30,714 nt of DNA from CAZNPU01 sp964575335 (GTDB taxonomy: Bacteria > Planctomycetota > Phycisphaerae > Phycisphaerales > SM1A02), in NCBI GenBank assembly GCA_964575335.1, contig CAZNPU010000035.1, positions 1-30,714 on the forward strand, written 5' to 3'. Below, in pieces: positions 9,201-17,208 of this stretch; position 1 is the stretch's first letter, and the number at the start of each line of letters is the position of its first letter. Under the pieces are notes generated by a model, which was not told where the DNA came from, did not search any database, and was given only the letters and a program-made list of their open reading frames with translations. The translations under genes and the position numbers were made by a program.

Positions 9201-10922
9201 CAATTCCTGCGGATCTTGCGCAATGTTCTGCAGAAGCGAATCGGGAATGTCCTCATACAGTTCCGATTGACTTGTGCGCACGACATTGGGAACACCGAAC
9301 GTCAGTTCCATGTTCAGCGGATACCGCCGTCGCAGCTCGCGCCCAAGCGCGGCCCGCGCCGGATCGCTGTGCGCAACGGCCACCTGCCGCATCGTGCCGC
9401 CAGGCTCCAGGATTTCCACCGACGACCAGTCAGCAAAGCCCGGAACGGCCAGCTGCGCCACAGCCGCCAGCGTGGCCTCGTAATCCAATGAGTTGGCCAC
9501 CAGATTGCTGGCATTGGAAAGCAGTCGCATAGCCTGCTCATGACGCGTGCGCACGGTGATATCCTGCGCCACGATGCTCACGCCGAAGATCTCGCCCTGC
9601 TCATCATGCAGCGGCGTGAAACTGATCAGCCAGTCGCCTATGTCAGAATCAGATCCGCTGGCAGCTGCAAGACGAATCTTCTGATCGCGCAGCGGCTGAC
9701 CGGTATGCAACACCTGCCGCAACCTCGGTTCCAATTCGTCAGCCAGTGCGGGAAACGCTTCGCGCACGGTGCTGCTTTGTTGCTCAGCAAGCAGCTCGCG
9801 CACGCTGAAGCGTGCAGGCTGCCCGTGCGACGCCGTTTTTCGCCCATGCTGAAGCGGCTTGGAATATTGACCTGAATCGTGCTCACGGTTTAGCGCCGCC
9901 ATGCGCGCGTTCATGCGCACAATGCGCAGGTTTGTATCGACGACGCACAGGCCGACGGGCACGGCGTCGCACATCGTGTCAAATTCCGTCAGTTGCCGTT
10001 TGGTGCGGCTGGAGGCCCGCATCAGAACATGTGACGATGCGCCGAGCAAGCCAGCCAGCACAATGCCCACAAGCAGGGTGGCGCGACCTGCATCCTGGAG
10101 CGTGAACTCGCGATGTTCCGCCCACCGCCGCGCCGTCCACGCGCTCAGCGCCAGTTCCATCGAACCAGCCAACACCACGGTCGTCAGGGCCAACGGCATC
10201 CATCGCGGGATCATCGCCGTGCGGCTTCCATTATCGCGCTGCAACACCAGACACAGCGCCGAGCCGCCCAGCAGCATCATGCCGATTGCAGCGGCAATCG
10301 ACATGCTGACTTGCTGCTCAATCGGGAACGGCCGCCCGAACAGTACATTCGCAATTACTGCAATCCCTGCACCCATCACAGCAGAGCCGAGAACAATCGA
10401 CAGCCGCAGCAGCGTTTTGGAACGCATCTGCCACCACATCAGAATGCTGACGGTTGCAAGAATCAGCGCCAACAATGCCGCCGCAATCAGTGGCGACATC
10501 GCCCAGGCCTCTGGGCGATTCATGCCGCCCCACTGACCAATCCATGAAAAGAATCCAATCGGTTCAGCCGCGACTGTTCGCACCATCACCAGCCCGATCA
10601 GAACGGCCACCAAAACACCGCAGATGATGCCAGCCCAATAGCGCTCAAGCAGAATCAACAGCATGCCCACGCCGGCAAAAAGCAGCCCTGCCGCAGTTTC
10701 GTAGGCGATCGGCTGCTGGCCGGAGAGCGTAAAGAGCAGTGATAGAGCCTCGATCTGGAAATGCCAGCCGATAAGCGCAAAGGCGCCGATGAATGCGGTG
10801 AAGCTGGCAGCGATGCCCCCGACCCACGTTGCAAGAGCAGCCTGGGATTGCCAGGCAGGGCGATCTGCACTGTTGCTTACAGTTCGCAGGTTGGTGGTTG
10901 AGTCAACTGGCGTAGGTAACAC
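6204..10922 (-). CDS. Large membrane multi-sensor histidine kinase
   Basis: This 1572-residue protein has about eight membrane segments (residues 30-300), a PAS domain (about 315-455), a GAF domain (470-635), three more PAS/PAC domains (about 640-775, 780-900, 905-1025), a second GAF (1040-1195) and a coiled-coil linker. The kinase core follows: phospho-acceptor His1243 in GLGHDIGN, N-box Asn1357 in NLVMNAGEA, G1 box DNGRGM (1387-1392), F box FFTTK and G2 box TGLGLSM. All key kinase residues are present. The tail (about 1465-1565) looks like a receiver fold but lacks the phosphoacceptor Asp and the conserved Lys. The start is a GTG at 10922 with GAGG upstream. It should sense redox, small-molecule or membrane signals and phosphorylate the overlapping response regulator. 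The ligand is unknown. Confidence 0.92.
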   Translation of the reverse strand: MLPTPVDSTTNLRTVSNSADRPAWQSQAALATWVGGIAASFTAFIGAFALIGWHFQIEALSLLFTLSGQQPIAYETAAGLLFAGVGMLLILLERYWAGIICGVLVAVLIGLVMVRTVAAEPIGFFSWIGQWGGMNRPEAWAMSPLIAAALLALILATVSILMWWQMRSKTLLRLSIVLGSAVMGAGIAVIANVLFGRPFPIEQQVSMSIAAAIGMMLLGGSALCLVLQRDNGSRTAMIPRWMPLALTTVVLAGSMELALSAWTARRWAEHREFTLQDAGRATLLVGIVLAGLLGASSHVLMRASSRTKRQLTEFDTMCDAVPVGLCVVDTNLRIVRMNARMAALNREHDSGQYSKPLQHGRKTASHGQPARFSVRELLAEQQSSTVREAFPALADELEPRLRQVLHTGQPLRDQKIRLAAASGSDSDIGDWLISFTPLHDEQGEIFGVSIVAQDITVRTRHEQAMRLLSNASNLVANSLDYEATLAAVAQLAVPGFADWSSVEILEPGGTMRQVAVAHSDPARAALGRELRRRYPLNMELTFGVPNVVRTSQSELYEDIPDSLLQNIAQDPQELQALRKLGLRSAMIVPLIARGRTIGAMIFVSERAERRFTKADLLLAEELARRCAMAVDNARLYADLNRRVSELQTLLSVMPVGVCMTNDLSCRQMTMNPTCAEILGLPPDVNPSMGGENADLLPFKIYRDGRELSVEELPMQYAMTHGREVRDFEAEIVRDDDGERRVISIYASPIVDSASLQVQGCVGVFVDITDRKNAEAALRESQDRLSIALEAGSMGVWSWDTCSGRLNWSATLEDIHGIPRGSFEGTFEAFQRDVHPDDREAVLNAIQRALHEDDEYEMTYRIILPDQRVRWVGGRGRVYRNEQGEPIRMAGVCMDVTERRTAQEALQESEERFRMLADAAPVMIWMTDQTMRAEYLNHQWKKFAGWESNETTQAQWIEAIHVEDRERTQQAYISAVDSRQQFQMEYRLRRHDGEYRWLLDIGLPRFSCDGTFLGYIGSCTDISELKQAEISLRTRARQQRAIARISQRALTVLDMNDFLQEALVFIGRTLRCSRVAFFEFTDREDELCLKAGVGFHHSEIGQTSIDRDDDPALFAMLLSDEPRVVDDWRSTDQGTESSFREKHGIASGVGVSIQGSDRAVGALAVFANKPHAFSHSDVHFVQTAASVLATAIARHRAGEELQRYREHLETLVVERTAALEHSHEQLRFAERLASIGTLATGLGHDIGNLVLPILCRLDYLLAQSLPDEALNELRAVRQAAVNLRRLGSGLRLFALDPHDATASVGSTDLHLWWAEAGSLLSKSLPRTAELSVELPENLPRLAIAPHQLTQAVFNLVMNAGEAITRDGWVRVWAQLAPSGREVKVGVTDNGRGMTEKVRRHAMDPFFTTKKRTLSTGLGLSMVRGIVESVGGSLELESTPNRGATATMTLPIVDQGDVLDDASAAARVARVEIKDQRIASYATALLQSSGFDIASNSDRPGEETLWITESTAIPHEHAEQFLRKRPERRIILVGAVPEQWVQQPGIIAADGSYRELRQALHRAASTFNGGPSRC

Positions 10923-11490
10923 AACTGCAGCCTCAATCTGGGCGTCGCATTTTTTCAGATGACCTGGCCTGACACATGTATCGCTTCCGCATGCACAATT
11001 TGAGCCGGCGCTCGTACGACACGATGGCGCTTGCTGGGGCTGGCATGCGCGTGCTCATAATCCCTAGGGATTGATCACCGCGATATAGGAAATCAACAGT
11101 AATCCCCGGTGGAGAGTGACGCAGGGCGGCCTCGCTGCTGCCGAGGCTGCGGGTGCGGTCGCGATTCTCATGGTTTGCGCAACACGCGAGCGGACAAATG
11201 GATGCTGCGTTGGATGCGTTGCTGGCGTGACATGACATAGCGCCAGCGTTCTGATCGCCAGGAGCAAGGATTCAGGAGCCGGGCGCAAGCGTGTTTGCGC
11301 ATGAATCAATCAAGCAAGCAAGCGATCGATTGACCGGCCGATCGTCATGACTGCACCGCTGTCAATTCCCACCGCGATGTGTCTCGACAGCGAGTTTGAG
11401 GGGATGTCATCGGGCCAGCGTTCAGCGTTCGTTGGTGTGCATGTGATTCGGAACCAGTACCTGACCAGTGAGAAGTGAAAGGAACCGCTT
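10923..11490. other. 568-bp divergent intergenic region
   Basis: This lies between the divergently read kinase and DUF1579-like genes and should contain both promoters, but no convincing -35/-10 pair was found. A reverse frame at 10933-11238 has no protein-like composition or motif. A 14-bp palindrome at 11059-11072 is listed separately. Around 11304-11350 there are GATCGATT and AAGC-type short repeats with no clear meaning. Confidence 0.5.
11059..11072. repeat. Perfect 14-bp palindrome
   Basis: AATCCCTAGGGATT reads the same on both strands. It sits about 140 bp upstream of the kinase start in the divergent control region, so it could be a dimeric regulator site. It occurs once in the window, and chance cannot be excluded. 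Confidence 0.3.
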
Positions 11491-12483
11491 ATGACGCTTC
11501 GTCTTTTATTCTGTGCCGGTGTGTGTGCGGGGGCCGCATTGCTCTCCTCGATGCCCATCGCCTCGCACGCCCAGGGACAGCAACCCGCCCGTCCCGGCCA
11601 GCCGCAACCCGGTCAACCGCAACCGGGCCAACAACCAGGCCAGCAACCCGGTCAGCAGCCGGGACAGCGACCGAGCCAGCCGCAAGGCATGCAGCCGGGC
11701 CAGATACCTCGCGAGCTTCAACCTCTTCAGGCGCTGGAAGGCCGCTGGAACGTCACGGTGCGTGTGTTTGCACCTGCTGAGGGTGGCGCGCAGCAACAGC
11801 AGCCGCAGCAACAACAGAGCGGGCAGCCGTCCAGCGAAACACGCGGCACTTCGATACGCACGTGGATGCTCAATCGCCACATCCTGCAGGAAGAAGCCCG
11901 CACCGGCATGATCGAAGACGTTGCCCGTGAAGATCCCGCGCGCATGCGGCCGCAGATGATCCGCACGATGGATGAAGACCTTCTTGAAGAAGCTGCACTT
12001 GAACAGCAGCAACTCGGCCAGCAGCAACCAACGCCGCAGACCGGCCAGCCCCAGCCGCGACCGCAGCAACAACCGCAACCGCAGCCGCAACAGCGACAGC
12101 AGCAGCAACAGCAGCCAAGCACGTTCGAGGGATACGGCCTGTTCGGCTACGACCGCAACACCGGCCAGTTCACCCATGTCTGGGCTGACAACCAAAATAC
12201 ACGCCTGGCCTTCAGCGCCGGTGAGTACGATGAATCAACCCGCACATTCACGTTCTATACCATCGAACCGGAACCATCCAGCACGCAGACGCCTGCGCGC
12301 CCGGGAATGAATCAACAGCAGCAACCGCAGCAGCAGGCCAATCAGCAGGAGGATCGCGCCCGCGTTGTTGTGCGCATCATCAGCGACGATCAGCACGTGG
12401 TCGAATACTTCCACACCACGCCCGACGGCCGCGTCAGCCGCACCATGGAAATCCAGTACACGCGCCAGGGCGCAGCTCGTTAG
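11491..12483 (+). CDS. Secreted Q-rich DUF1579-like protein
   Basis: The 330-residue protein begins with a signal peptide (cleavage likely after SHA, residue 27). A Gln/Pro/Gly-rich tract follows (28-76) in which PGQQ-type units repeat. Segments of a DUF1579-like domain come next: LQALEGRWNVTVRVF (about 83-97), TSIRTWMLNRHILQEEA, then FEGYGLFGYDRNTGQFTHVW and AGEYDESTRTFTFYTIE, ending in VSRTMEIQYTR. Two or three further Gln-rich insertions (about 104-114, 171-208, 275-290) interrupt the domain. DUF1579 proteins are small lipocalin-like barrels of unknown function. The ATG at 11491 has AAAGGAA upstream. It is probably periplasmic or extracellular and is followed by a terminator. The glutamine insertions are the odd feature. 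Confidence 0.75.
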   Translation: MTLRLLFCAGVCAGAALLSSMPIASHAQGQQPARPGQPQPGQPQPGQQPGQQPGQQPGQRPSQPQGMQPGQIPRELQPLQALEGRWNVTVRVFAPAEGGAQQQQPQQQQSGQPSSETRGTSIRTWMLNRHILQEEARTGMIEDVAREDPARMRPQMIRTMDEDLLEEAALEQQQLGQQQPTPQTGQPQPRPQQQPQPQPQQRQQQQQQPSTFEGYGLFGYDRNTGQFTHVWADNQNTRLAFSAGEYDESTRTFTFYTIEPEPSSTQTPARPGMNQQQQPQQQANQQEDRARVVVRIISDDQHVVEYFHTTPDGRVSRTMEIQYTRQGAAR

Positions 12484-12560
12484 TCAGCTCCCAGCACGTT
12501 CATTGAAACGCGCAACAACATCAGGCTTCAGCAAAGAAACACAATCCATCAATAAATGCA

Positions 12561-12600
12561 GCAAGCGACCGTCGCTTCTAACGGTCGCTTGCTTATTTGA
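12561..12600 (+). terminator. Intrinsic terminator after the DUF1579-like gene
   Basis: A perfect 12-bp stem (GCAAGCGACCGT at 12561-12572, complement at 12581-12592) with an 8-nt loop is followed by TTATTT. It lies between convergent genes, about 80 bp after the forward stop codon. On the reverse strand the stem is followed by TGCATTTATT, so it may work both ways. Confidence 0.85.
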
Positions 12601-12660
12601 TGATGCAGCGATCAATATGCAGAACGTGCGAAGCGCATCAGCGCCCAGCCGGGTTGATGA

Positions 12661-13692
12661 TCAGAAATCAACCTGCAAGCCTGCAAAGAGGCGCAGATCG
12701 TTTCGGTCCCGACCGGGATCAACCCGACTCTGATATTCATGCTGCACGCCAGCAGTCAGGCTCAGGTTCAGGCTTTCATCCAGTATGGCCTCCCAGGCTG
12801 CATTGTTGACCCACCGGAAATCACCGAAGTCCGACAGATCGGGAAACAGCGTTGAGCTGAACGTGAGCGACTGCTTTTCGCTGATGTCCCACTTTCCTTC
12901 GATGCCGAGCAATCCTTCCGGCCGTATATCGTCGTTTTCCGACCCAAATTCCTTGACCGCACCAAGACCGGCCAGGACATCGAGCTTGAGCTTGGGCGGC
13001 TCGATGAGTTTGTAGCCCAATCCAACATGGCCGGTGATACGCGAATCCCACGACTGAAATTCGTCGTAGTCGTATCGCATGTCGGCAAAGTACAGCACCT
13101 TCTTGCCGGGGTTCAGCCAGTCGTGTCGGACGCCGGCGGTGAATCGGTTCTCACTGCGGTCACCATCGCTTTCTGCGTAGAAATAACCGGTGTCGAATGC
13201 GAGCTTGGTTTCAGGTAGCTCTCGTATGGCAGTGAACATCCCATTGAAGTTGGCGTTTTCGCTGTTGCCTGTTGCAAGTCCCGCACCGATGACAATCTTG
13301 AACTTCCACGGCGATTCATCCTCGTCAACCGGAGGCGGTGCAGCAGAAGCCCCCGTCGCTTGTTGCGGCGCAGGTGCAGGCGCTGGCTCCGGAGCTGCCG
13401 GACCGCGCAGCTCAGCTGCATTGCTGTGCGCAATCGATACATGCGATGCTGCGCTGTTTGTGTCGGCGCTGTCATCCCAATCCAGCACCACCGCCTGCTC
13501 GCGCGAAAGCGTCATCTCCCCCAGTACAGGGTGAATGAAGTGCATTGCGTCTTCGGTGACTCGAAGAACCTCAACGTGCAGCACCTCGCCGGAAGCAAGG
13601 CGAATCGCCTCCGCGTGCGCTGCAGCAGACACGATCAACGTACCCGAAGCCATAAGAAGGGCCAGGCTTTGCTGAACTTTGAAAACTGACAT
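12661..13692 (-). CDS. DUF481 (YdiY-like) outer-membrane barrel protein
   Basis: The 343-residue protein has a signal peptide (cleavage after AHA, residue 27) and a short N-terminal beta domain (about 28-72, IRLASGEVLHVEVLRVTEDA). A Pro/Ala-rich linker (about 95-122) leads to a C-terminal region (128-343) of alternating amphipathic strands, such as FKIVIGAGLATGNSENANFN and FADMRYDYDEFQSWDSRITG, ending in DLRLFAGLQVDF. The terminal Phe and aromatic girdle fit an outer-membrane barrel of the DUF481 family. The function of the family is unclear; a proposed role is a salt- or acid-inducible porin-like protein. The ATG at 13692 has AGGAA about ten bases upstream. It converges with the DUF1579-like gene and shares the hairpin at 12561. 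Confidence 0.82.
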   Translation of the reverse strand: MSVFKVQQSLALLMASGTLIVSAAAHAEAIRLASGEVLHVEVLRVTEDAMHFIHPVLGEMTLSREQAVVLDWDDSADTNSAASHVSIAHSNAAELRGPAAPEPAPAPAPQQATGASAAPPPVDEDESPWKFKIVIGAGLATGNSENANFNGMFTAIRELPETKLAFDTGYFYAESDGDRSENRFTAGVRHDWLNPGKKVLYFADMRYDYDEFQSWDSRITGHVGLGYKLIEPPKLKLDVLAGLGAVKEFGSENDDIRPEGLLGIEGKWDISEKQSLTFSSTLFPDLSDFGDFRWVNNAAWEAILDESLNLSLTAGVQHEYQSRVDPGRDRNDLRLFAGLQVDF

Positions 13693-14253
13693 AGGTAAAG
13701 AATTCCTGCACTTTTACCGGCGCGCATCGCAACGCCGACACATCCCATTGAGTGTGCTTCTTCGCGCCGCATCCGACGTCTGCGATGCCATACGGCACGA
13801 TCAGCAATGACATGCGAAGGTTGTTTCGATCAAAGCGGAGCAGGCGTCCCCCTCTTTTCTTTCCTCCCGGTACGCCCACACACTGCTTTACACCACATCC
13901 TCACGCACAAGTACGCAGTGCCGTCGATCAACCCTCCGGGACTGAGCACACAATCCCGCGCGGATTATACCGGAGCCCCTGCACAATGCGCGCAACAGGC
14001 AAATCGGCCCTCCAGGCCAATAAAACGCCCTGCCAGAGCTCCGCTGCGTAACCGGCCGCAGCGCCCAGCTTGAAACGATTCTCCCTGGCGCTTCCTCCAG
14101 CAGCCCGTAACAACCCGCCGCAGTTCAGCTGCACCACAGGCCATTTCCATGTCTGAACGGGGTGATTTCCTTGCGGCATCGCACAACAGATTTCATACCC
14201 TGAATGTCGATCAATAACTTGATCTATTTATCCTGTTTGCTGGAGATTGACCC
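13693..14253. other. 561-bp divergent intergenic region
   Basis: No gene or known RNA motif is recognised between the divergently read DUF481 gene and the barrel gene at 14254. Short open frames here lack ribosome binding sites and protein-like composition. It presumably holds both promoters and leaders. Confidence 0.5.
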
Positions 14254-15150
14254 ATGTTCAAACACACCACGATCGTGATGTCCGTGCTCGCTTTGCATGT
14301 TGTCGCCAGCCATGCTGATGCGCAGCATACGTCAACCATTTTGTTTGGCGATCCCAACCCTGCGGGCCTTGCTGCCCCCAATGAACACAAGTTTGTTCAC
14401 CCTCTGACCGCACCGTACTACCACGAAGACAGCTTCATCACCACCGACATTCGCGCGTGGTTTGTGTACCACGACTTTCCTCAGGCAAGTCTCATCGGCG
14501 GCGGCGATGCGCAGGTCGCAGCCGTGCAACTGCGCCTCGCGCTCACTGACTCGCTGCAATTGGTCGCTTACAAAGACGGCTACGTCAACATCAATTCCGG
14601 AATCCTCGACGAATCCGGCTGGAATGATCTGGCTGCGGGATTGAAATGGAACTTCCTGCAGGACTGGGACAACCAATTCCACATGGCGGTCGGCGTTGGA
14701 TATGAAGCACGCACCGGCAACGGCAAGGTGCTGCAGAACAACGACGAATGGCGCTTCTGGCTCTCTGCCAACAAAGGCTTCGACCGCCTGCACCTGGGCG
14801 GCACGTTCAACCTGCTCCTGGCGGGCGATGAAGACGATGGCATGGGCGGCTCCGATCGCATCATCTGGAACCTCCACGCTGACTATCGACTCACCGACCA
14901 GTTCAGCCCCGTCATCGAAATCAACGGCTATCACACCCTGGATGAAGGCTATGCCCCCCTGCCCTTCAGCGGTGTTGACGTCACCAATCTCGGCGGCGGC
15001 AAAGGTGAAGATGTCATTACCATCGGCTTAGGCGGCGAATGGCGCTTCAGCGAATCCATCGCAGCTCGCGTCGCCTATGAAACGCCGCTCACCGATGCCG
15101 ATGATCTCTTTGGCTATCGCTGGACGTTCTCGGTGGTTTTCTCGTTCTGA
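14254..15150 (+). CDS. Probable outer-membrane beta-barrel protein
   Basis: This 298-residue protein has a signal peptide (cleavage likely after ADA, residue 23). It then has many short amphipathic strands with aromatic ends, for example AAVQLRLALTDSLQLVAYKD, AAGLKWNFL, FHMAVGVGYEARTG and ITIGLGGEWRFSESIAARVA, closing with YRWTFSVVFSF, whose final Phe is typical of outer-membrane barrels. I do not recognise a named family; it resembles transporter- or porin-like barrels of the outer membrane (MetA-pathway-of-phenol-degradation type is one possibility). The ATG at 14254 has CTGGAG eight bases upstream. A strong terminator follows. It reads away from the DUF481 gene, and both may belong to envelope remodelling. 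Confidence 0.7.
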   Translation: MFKHTTIVMSVLALHVVASHADAQHTSTILFGDPNPAGLAAPNEHKFVHPLTAPYYHEDSFITTDIRAWFVYHDFPQASLIGGGDAQVAAVQLRLALTDSLQLVAYKDGYVNINSGILDESGWNDLAAGLKWNFLQDWDNQFHMAVGVGYEARTGNGKVLQNNDEWRFWLSANKGFDRLHLGGTFNLLLAGDEDDGMGGSDRIIWNLHADYRLTDQFSPVIEINGYHTLDEGYAPLPFSGVDVTNLGGGKGEDVITIGLGGEWRFSESIAARVAYETPLTDADDLFGYRWTFSVVFSF

Positions 15151-15188
15151 TCACAGGAACGGTTCATAGTCAACAATGCACATCCCAT

Positions 15189-15230
15189 ACAGCGAGCGGT
15201 GAACAGGCAGTTCACCGCTCGTTGTTATTT
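15189..15230 (+). terminator. Intrinsic terminator after the barrel gene
   Basis: A 16-bp stem with one G-T pair (15189-15204 with 15210-15225) and a 5-nt loop AGGCA is followed by TATTT. It is 39 bp after the stop of the forward gene and lies between convergent genes. Confidence 0.88.
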
Positions 15231-15264
15231 GCGCAATGAAAATGGATGAAATGAATGAGCGATG

Positions 15265-16248
15265 TCACTCCGATGCCTGCGCCTGCTTACCACTGCGTTC
15301 GTAATGCGCCAGGCATTCTGCTTCTCTGCCGCGGATCACGCGCCGACCGCGCAATGGTCGGACGCGTGCCGTCACCGCCGTCCATTGTCCGCGGCCGCCG
15401 GCGTCATCACGGTAAATCACTACCCAGTCGTGCGTCATGCCAAGTTGATGCGCCAATGCGGTATTGGAAAACAGTGCTGTATATTCGCGATCGCCTCGCC
15501 GTGTGTGCAGCACCGGCAGCCACGCAACGCCTTTGGGATTGAACCGGCGCGGCGCAATCATGCGCAATGTGCCTGCCTCAGCGCGGCGGCGATATTCAGC
15601 ATCAACATCCAGCAGTTCCGAAACCGGCGGCTCATCTGTATCAGCACGCTGCTGCTGTCGCTCCTGCTGCGATGATGATGATGTTGTTGCTGTTGCGCGA
15701 AATGGCAACATGCGATCACTCGCTTCCACAGGAAGGCGTGGCCGACGCCGAAATCGACCCGCCAGTGAATCGCGAATCGCCTGGATGCGCCGCCGGCCCA
15801 TGCCCGGCACGCGGCGCAGACGGCCGTCATAAGCCGCCATCTCAAGCTCAACCAGCGTGTCGATGCCAAGCTCATCATGAATGCGACGCGCCAACTCATC
15901 GCCAATGCCGGGCAGCGTGGTGAAAATGCTCTCCGGCCCGGCCTCACCTCGTATGCGATCCAACAGATCGAATCGTCCCGTAAATGTCAGGCGACTAATT
16001 GTTTCCGCCAGCGAAGCGCCGATGCCGGGCAACTCGCGCAAGCCGGCTGGACCTTTGGCATCGACAATCTCATACACCGGCTGCGGCAATCGTCGCACCG
16101 TCTCCGCCGCTGACTGATATGCGCGCACTCGAAACGGGTTGGCTTCCTGACTCTCAAGCAGCGCTGCCGCTTCATCCAGCCGCTGAGCGATCTCTTCATT
16201 GCTGAGTGGAAGTTCCACGGCGCATTCTAGGCGATCATCGCACAGCAT
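15265..16248 (-). CDS. Helix-hairpin-helix DNA-binding protein (PolX N-terminal type)
   Basis: The 327-residue protein starts like the 8-kDa domain of DNA polymerase X enzymes (about 15-65: SNEEIAQRLDEAAALLESQE, NPFRVRAYQSAAETVR). It has three helix-hairpin-helix motifs: LPGIGASLAETI (73-84), LPGIGDELARRI (112-123) and VPGMGRRRIQAI (147-158). A polar Ser/Gln linker leads to a C-terminal domain (about 210-315) with APRRFNPKGVAWLPVLHTRR, YTALFSNTALAHQLG and HDWVVIY. There is no polymerase palm and no PHP exonuclease, so it probably binds DNA ends or gaps without polymerising. The ATG at 16248 has AGGA close upstream. It is annotated elsewhere only as a DNA-binding HhH protein; its role is unknown. 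It converges with the barrel gene. Confidence 0.75.
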   Translation of the reverse strand: MLCDDRLECAVELPLSNEEIAQRLDEAAALLESQEANPFRVRAYQSAAETVRRLPQPVYEIVDAKGPAGLRELPGIGASLAETISRLTFTGRFDLLDRIRGEAGPESIFTTLPGIGDELARRIHDELGIDTLVELEMAAYDGRLRRVPGMGRRRIQAIRDSLAGRFRRRPRLPVEASDRMLPFRATATTSSSSQQERQQQRADTDEPPVSELLDVDAEYRRRAEAGTLRMIAPRRFNPKGVAWLPVLHTRRGDREYTALFSNTALAHQLGMTHDWVVIYRDDAGGRGQWTAVTARVRPLRGRRVIRGREAECLAHYERSGKQAQASE

Positions 16249-16417
16249 ATTTTCCTGCGCGACAGCCGCATAAACCGTGTGATGATAGATGACGAGCGCA
16301 GCTCAATCCTGCTGCTACTGCCGCGTTTGCTTTGCCCGCAAGAAAGCAGAGGCTGGCGCAGTTGTCGAGTGTGCGCCGCATCTGTATGCAGCAGGGGTTG
16401 CTGTCATACGGCTGTTT

Positions 16418-16485
16418 CCGCGGGTTGCCACCCGCGGCTATTCGCAGATAACGCAACGCCCATAGCCGGGGGTGCCAACCCGCGG
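16418..16485. repeat. REPIN-like inverted pair of REP palindromes
   Basis: Two 24-nt elements face each other: 16418-16441 (core CCGCGGGTTGCCACCCGCGG) and 16462-16485, whose reverse complement matches the first at 22 of 24 positions. The spacer is 20 nt. Each element is itself a hairpin (8-bp stem and 4-nt loop in the first). Two inverted REPs make a REPIN, a non-autonomous element usually mobilised by a RAYT transposase, and the RAYT-like gene is 45 bp away. The core recurs at 17228-17247. Confidence 0.75.
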
Positions 16486-16530
16486 TACCCATCACATCAG
16501 CAAATCAATAAACACCAACTCACCGCCGCA

Positions 16531-17115
16531 TCATCCGTCTTTGTTCTTACTTATCTCTCTTGCAATCCCCCGCCATCGCTTCCATTTGTCTGCGGGGTAG
16601 TGCCCGAAATCTTCGCTCCACCCGTGCCCGCCGCGCCGGCCTTGCGCATGATCGGGCAAGTAGCTTTTCATCAGATAATCAAAGTGCGCCCGATCCCGCA
16701 CACGCCGCCGACTTCCCTTGCGCACAAACCACGTGCGACCGGCCTGCTGCGTGTGCTTCGCCAGCATCCAGCCCAGAAGACGCTTGAGCGTGTCGCGCAC
16801 GAACTGCCAATCAGCAACATCCACAGCCGCATCCACATCGTCGCACCAGCTCACTAAAGCATGCATGTGCGAGAACACGCAAACTGCGTGATGCAGACGC
16901 CAGTTGCGCCGGCTGCAGATGTCGCGCGTACCGTCAACGATCACGCGCTGCATCGCATCGTCAAACCGGACGCGCTGATGTTTCGCACGCTGGTCATAAC
17001 GGCGCGCCATTTCCGGATCAGGCGGCAGGACGCCCTCGCCGCAACGCACATAGCCTCGGGGGTGATCCGCATTCCATGAGCGATACGCATGGAGCGTAAT
17101 CAGATAAACGGGCAT
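16531..17115 (-). CDS. REP-associated (Y1/RAYT-like) transposase
   Basis: The 194-residue protein (start ATG at 17115, MPVYLITLHAYRSWNADHPR) has a His-hydrophobic-His motif, H83-M84-H85 in FSHMHALVSW. This matches the HUH metal site of Y1 (IS200-like) single-strand transposases. Candidate nucleophile tyrosines are Y147 and Y152 in FDYLMKSYLPDH. The length and order (HUH in the middle, Tyr helix in the last third) fit RAYT proteins, which act on REP hairpins. The gene lies between matching REP palindromes (16418-16485 and 17228-17247), which is strong support. The frame extends 20 codons upstream without protein-like sequence. It reads on the nusG strand, about 210 bp downstream. Similar proteins are often labelled hypothetical, so the family call is inference from motif and context. 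Confidence 0.65.
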   Translation of the reverse strand: MPVYLITLHAYRSWNADHPRGYVRCGEGVLPPDPEMARRYDQRAKHQRVRFDDAMQRVIVDGTRDICSRRNWRLHHAVCVFSHMHALVSWCDDVDAAVDVADWQFVRDTLKRLLGWMLAKHTQQAGRTWFVRKGSRRRVRDRAHFDYLMKSYLPDHAQGRRGGHGWSEDFGHYPADKWKRWRGIAREISKNKDG

Positions 17116-17208
17116 CAAAACATCATCGCCCCCGCAGCCGTGCATAGCAACCCGCACCACGCAGCAACTGCGCAATCAGGCAAAAACGCTGAGCGCATCG
17201 CGTCACGT

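Noticed and set aside
7953..9491. Long forward frame of 512 codons inside the kinase gene
   Set aside because: It is His/Arg-rich and lies opposite well-conserved PAS and GAF domains; GC-rich codon use on one strand leaves the other open by chance.
10933..11238. Reverse frame of 101 codons upstream of the kinase
   Set aside because: No ribosome binding site and no protein-like pattern; more likely the control region.
11590..11700. Short tandem repeats that could suggest a CRISPR or satellite array
   Set aside because: They are in-frame Pro/Gly/Gln codon repeats within a coding gene, without constant-length repeat-spacer structure.
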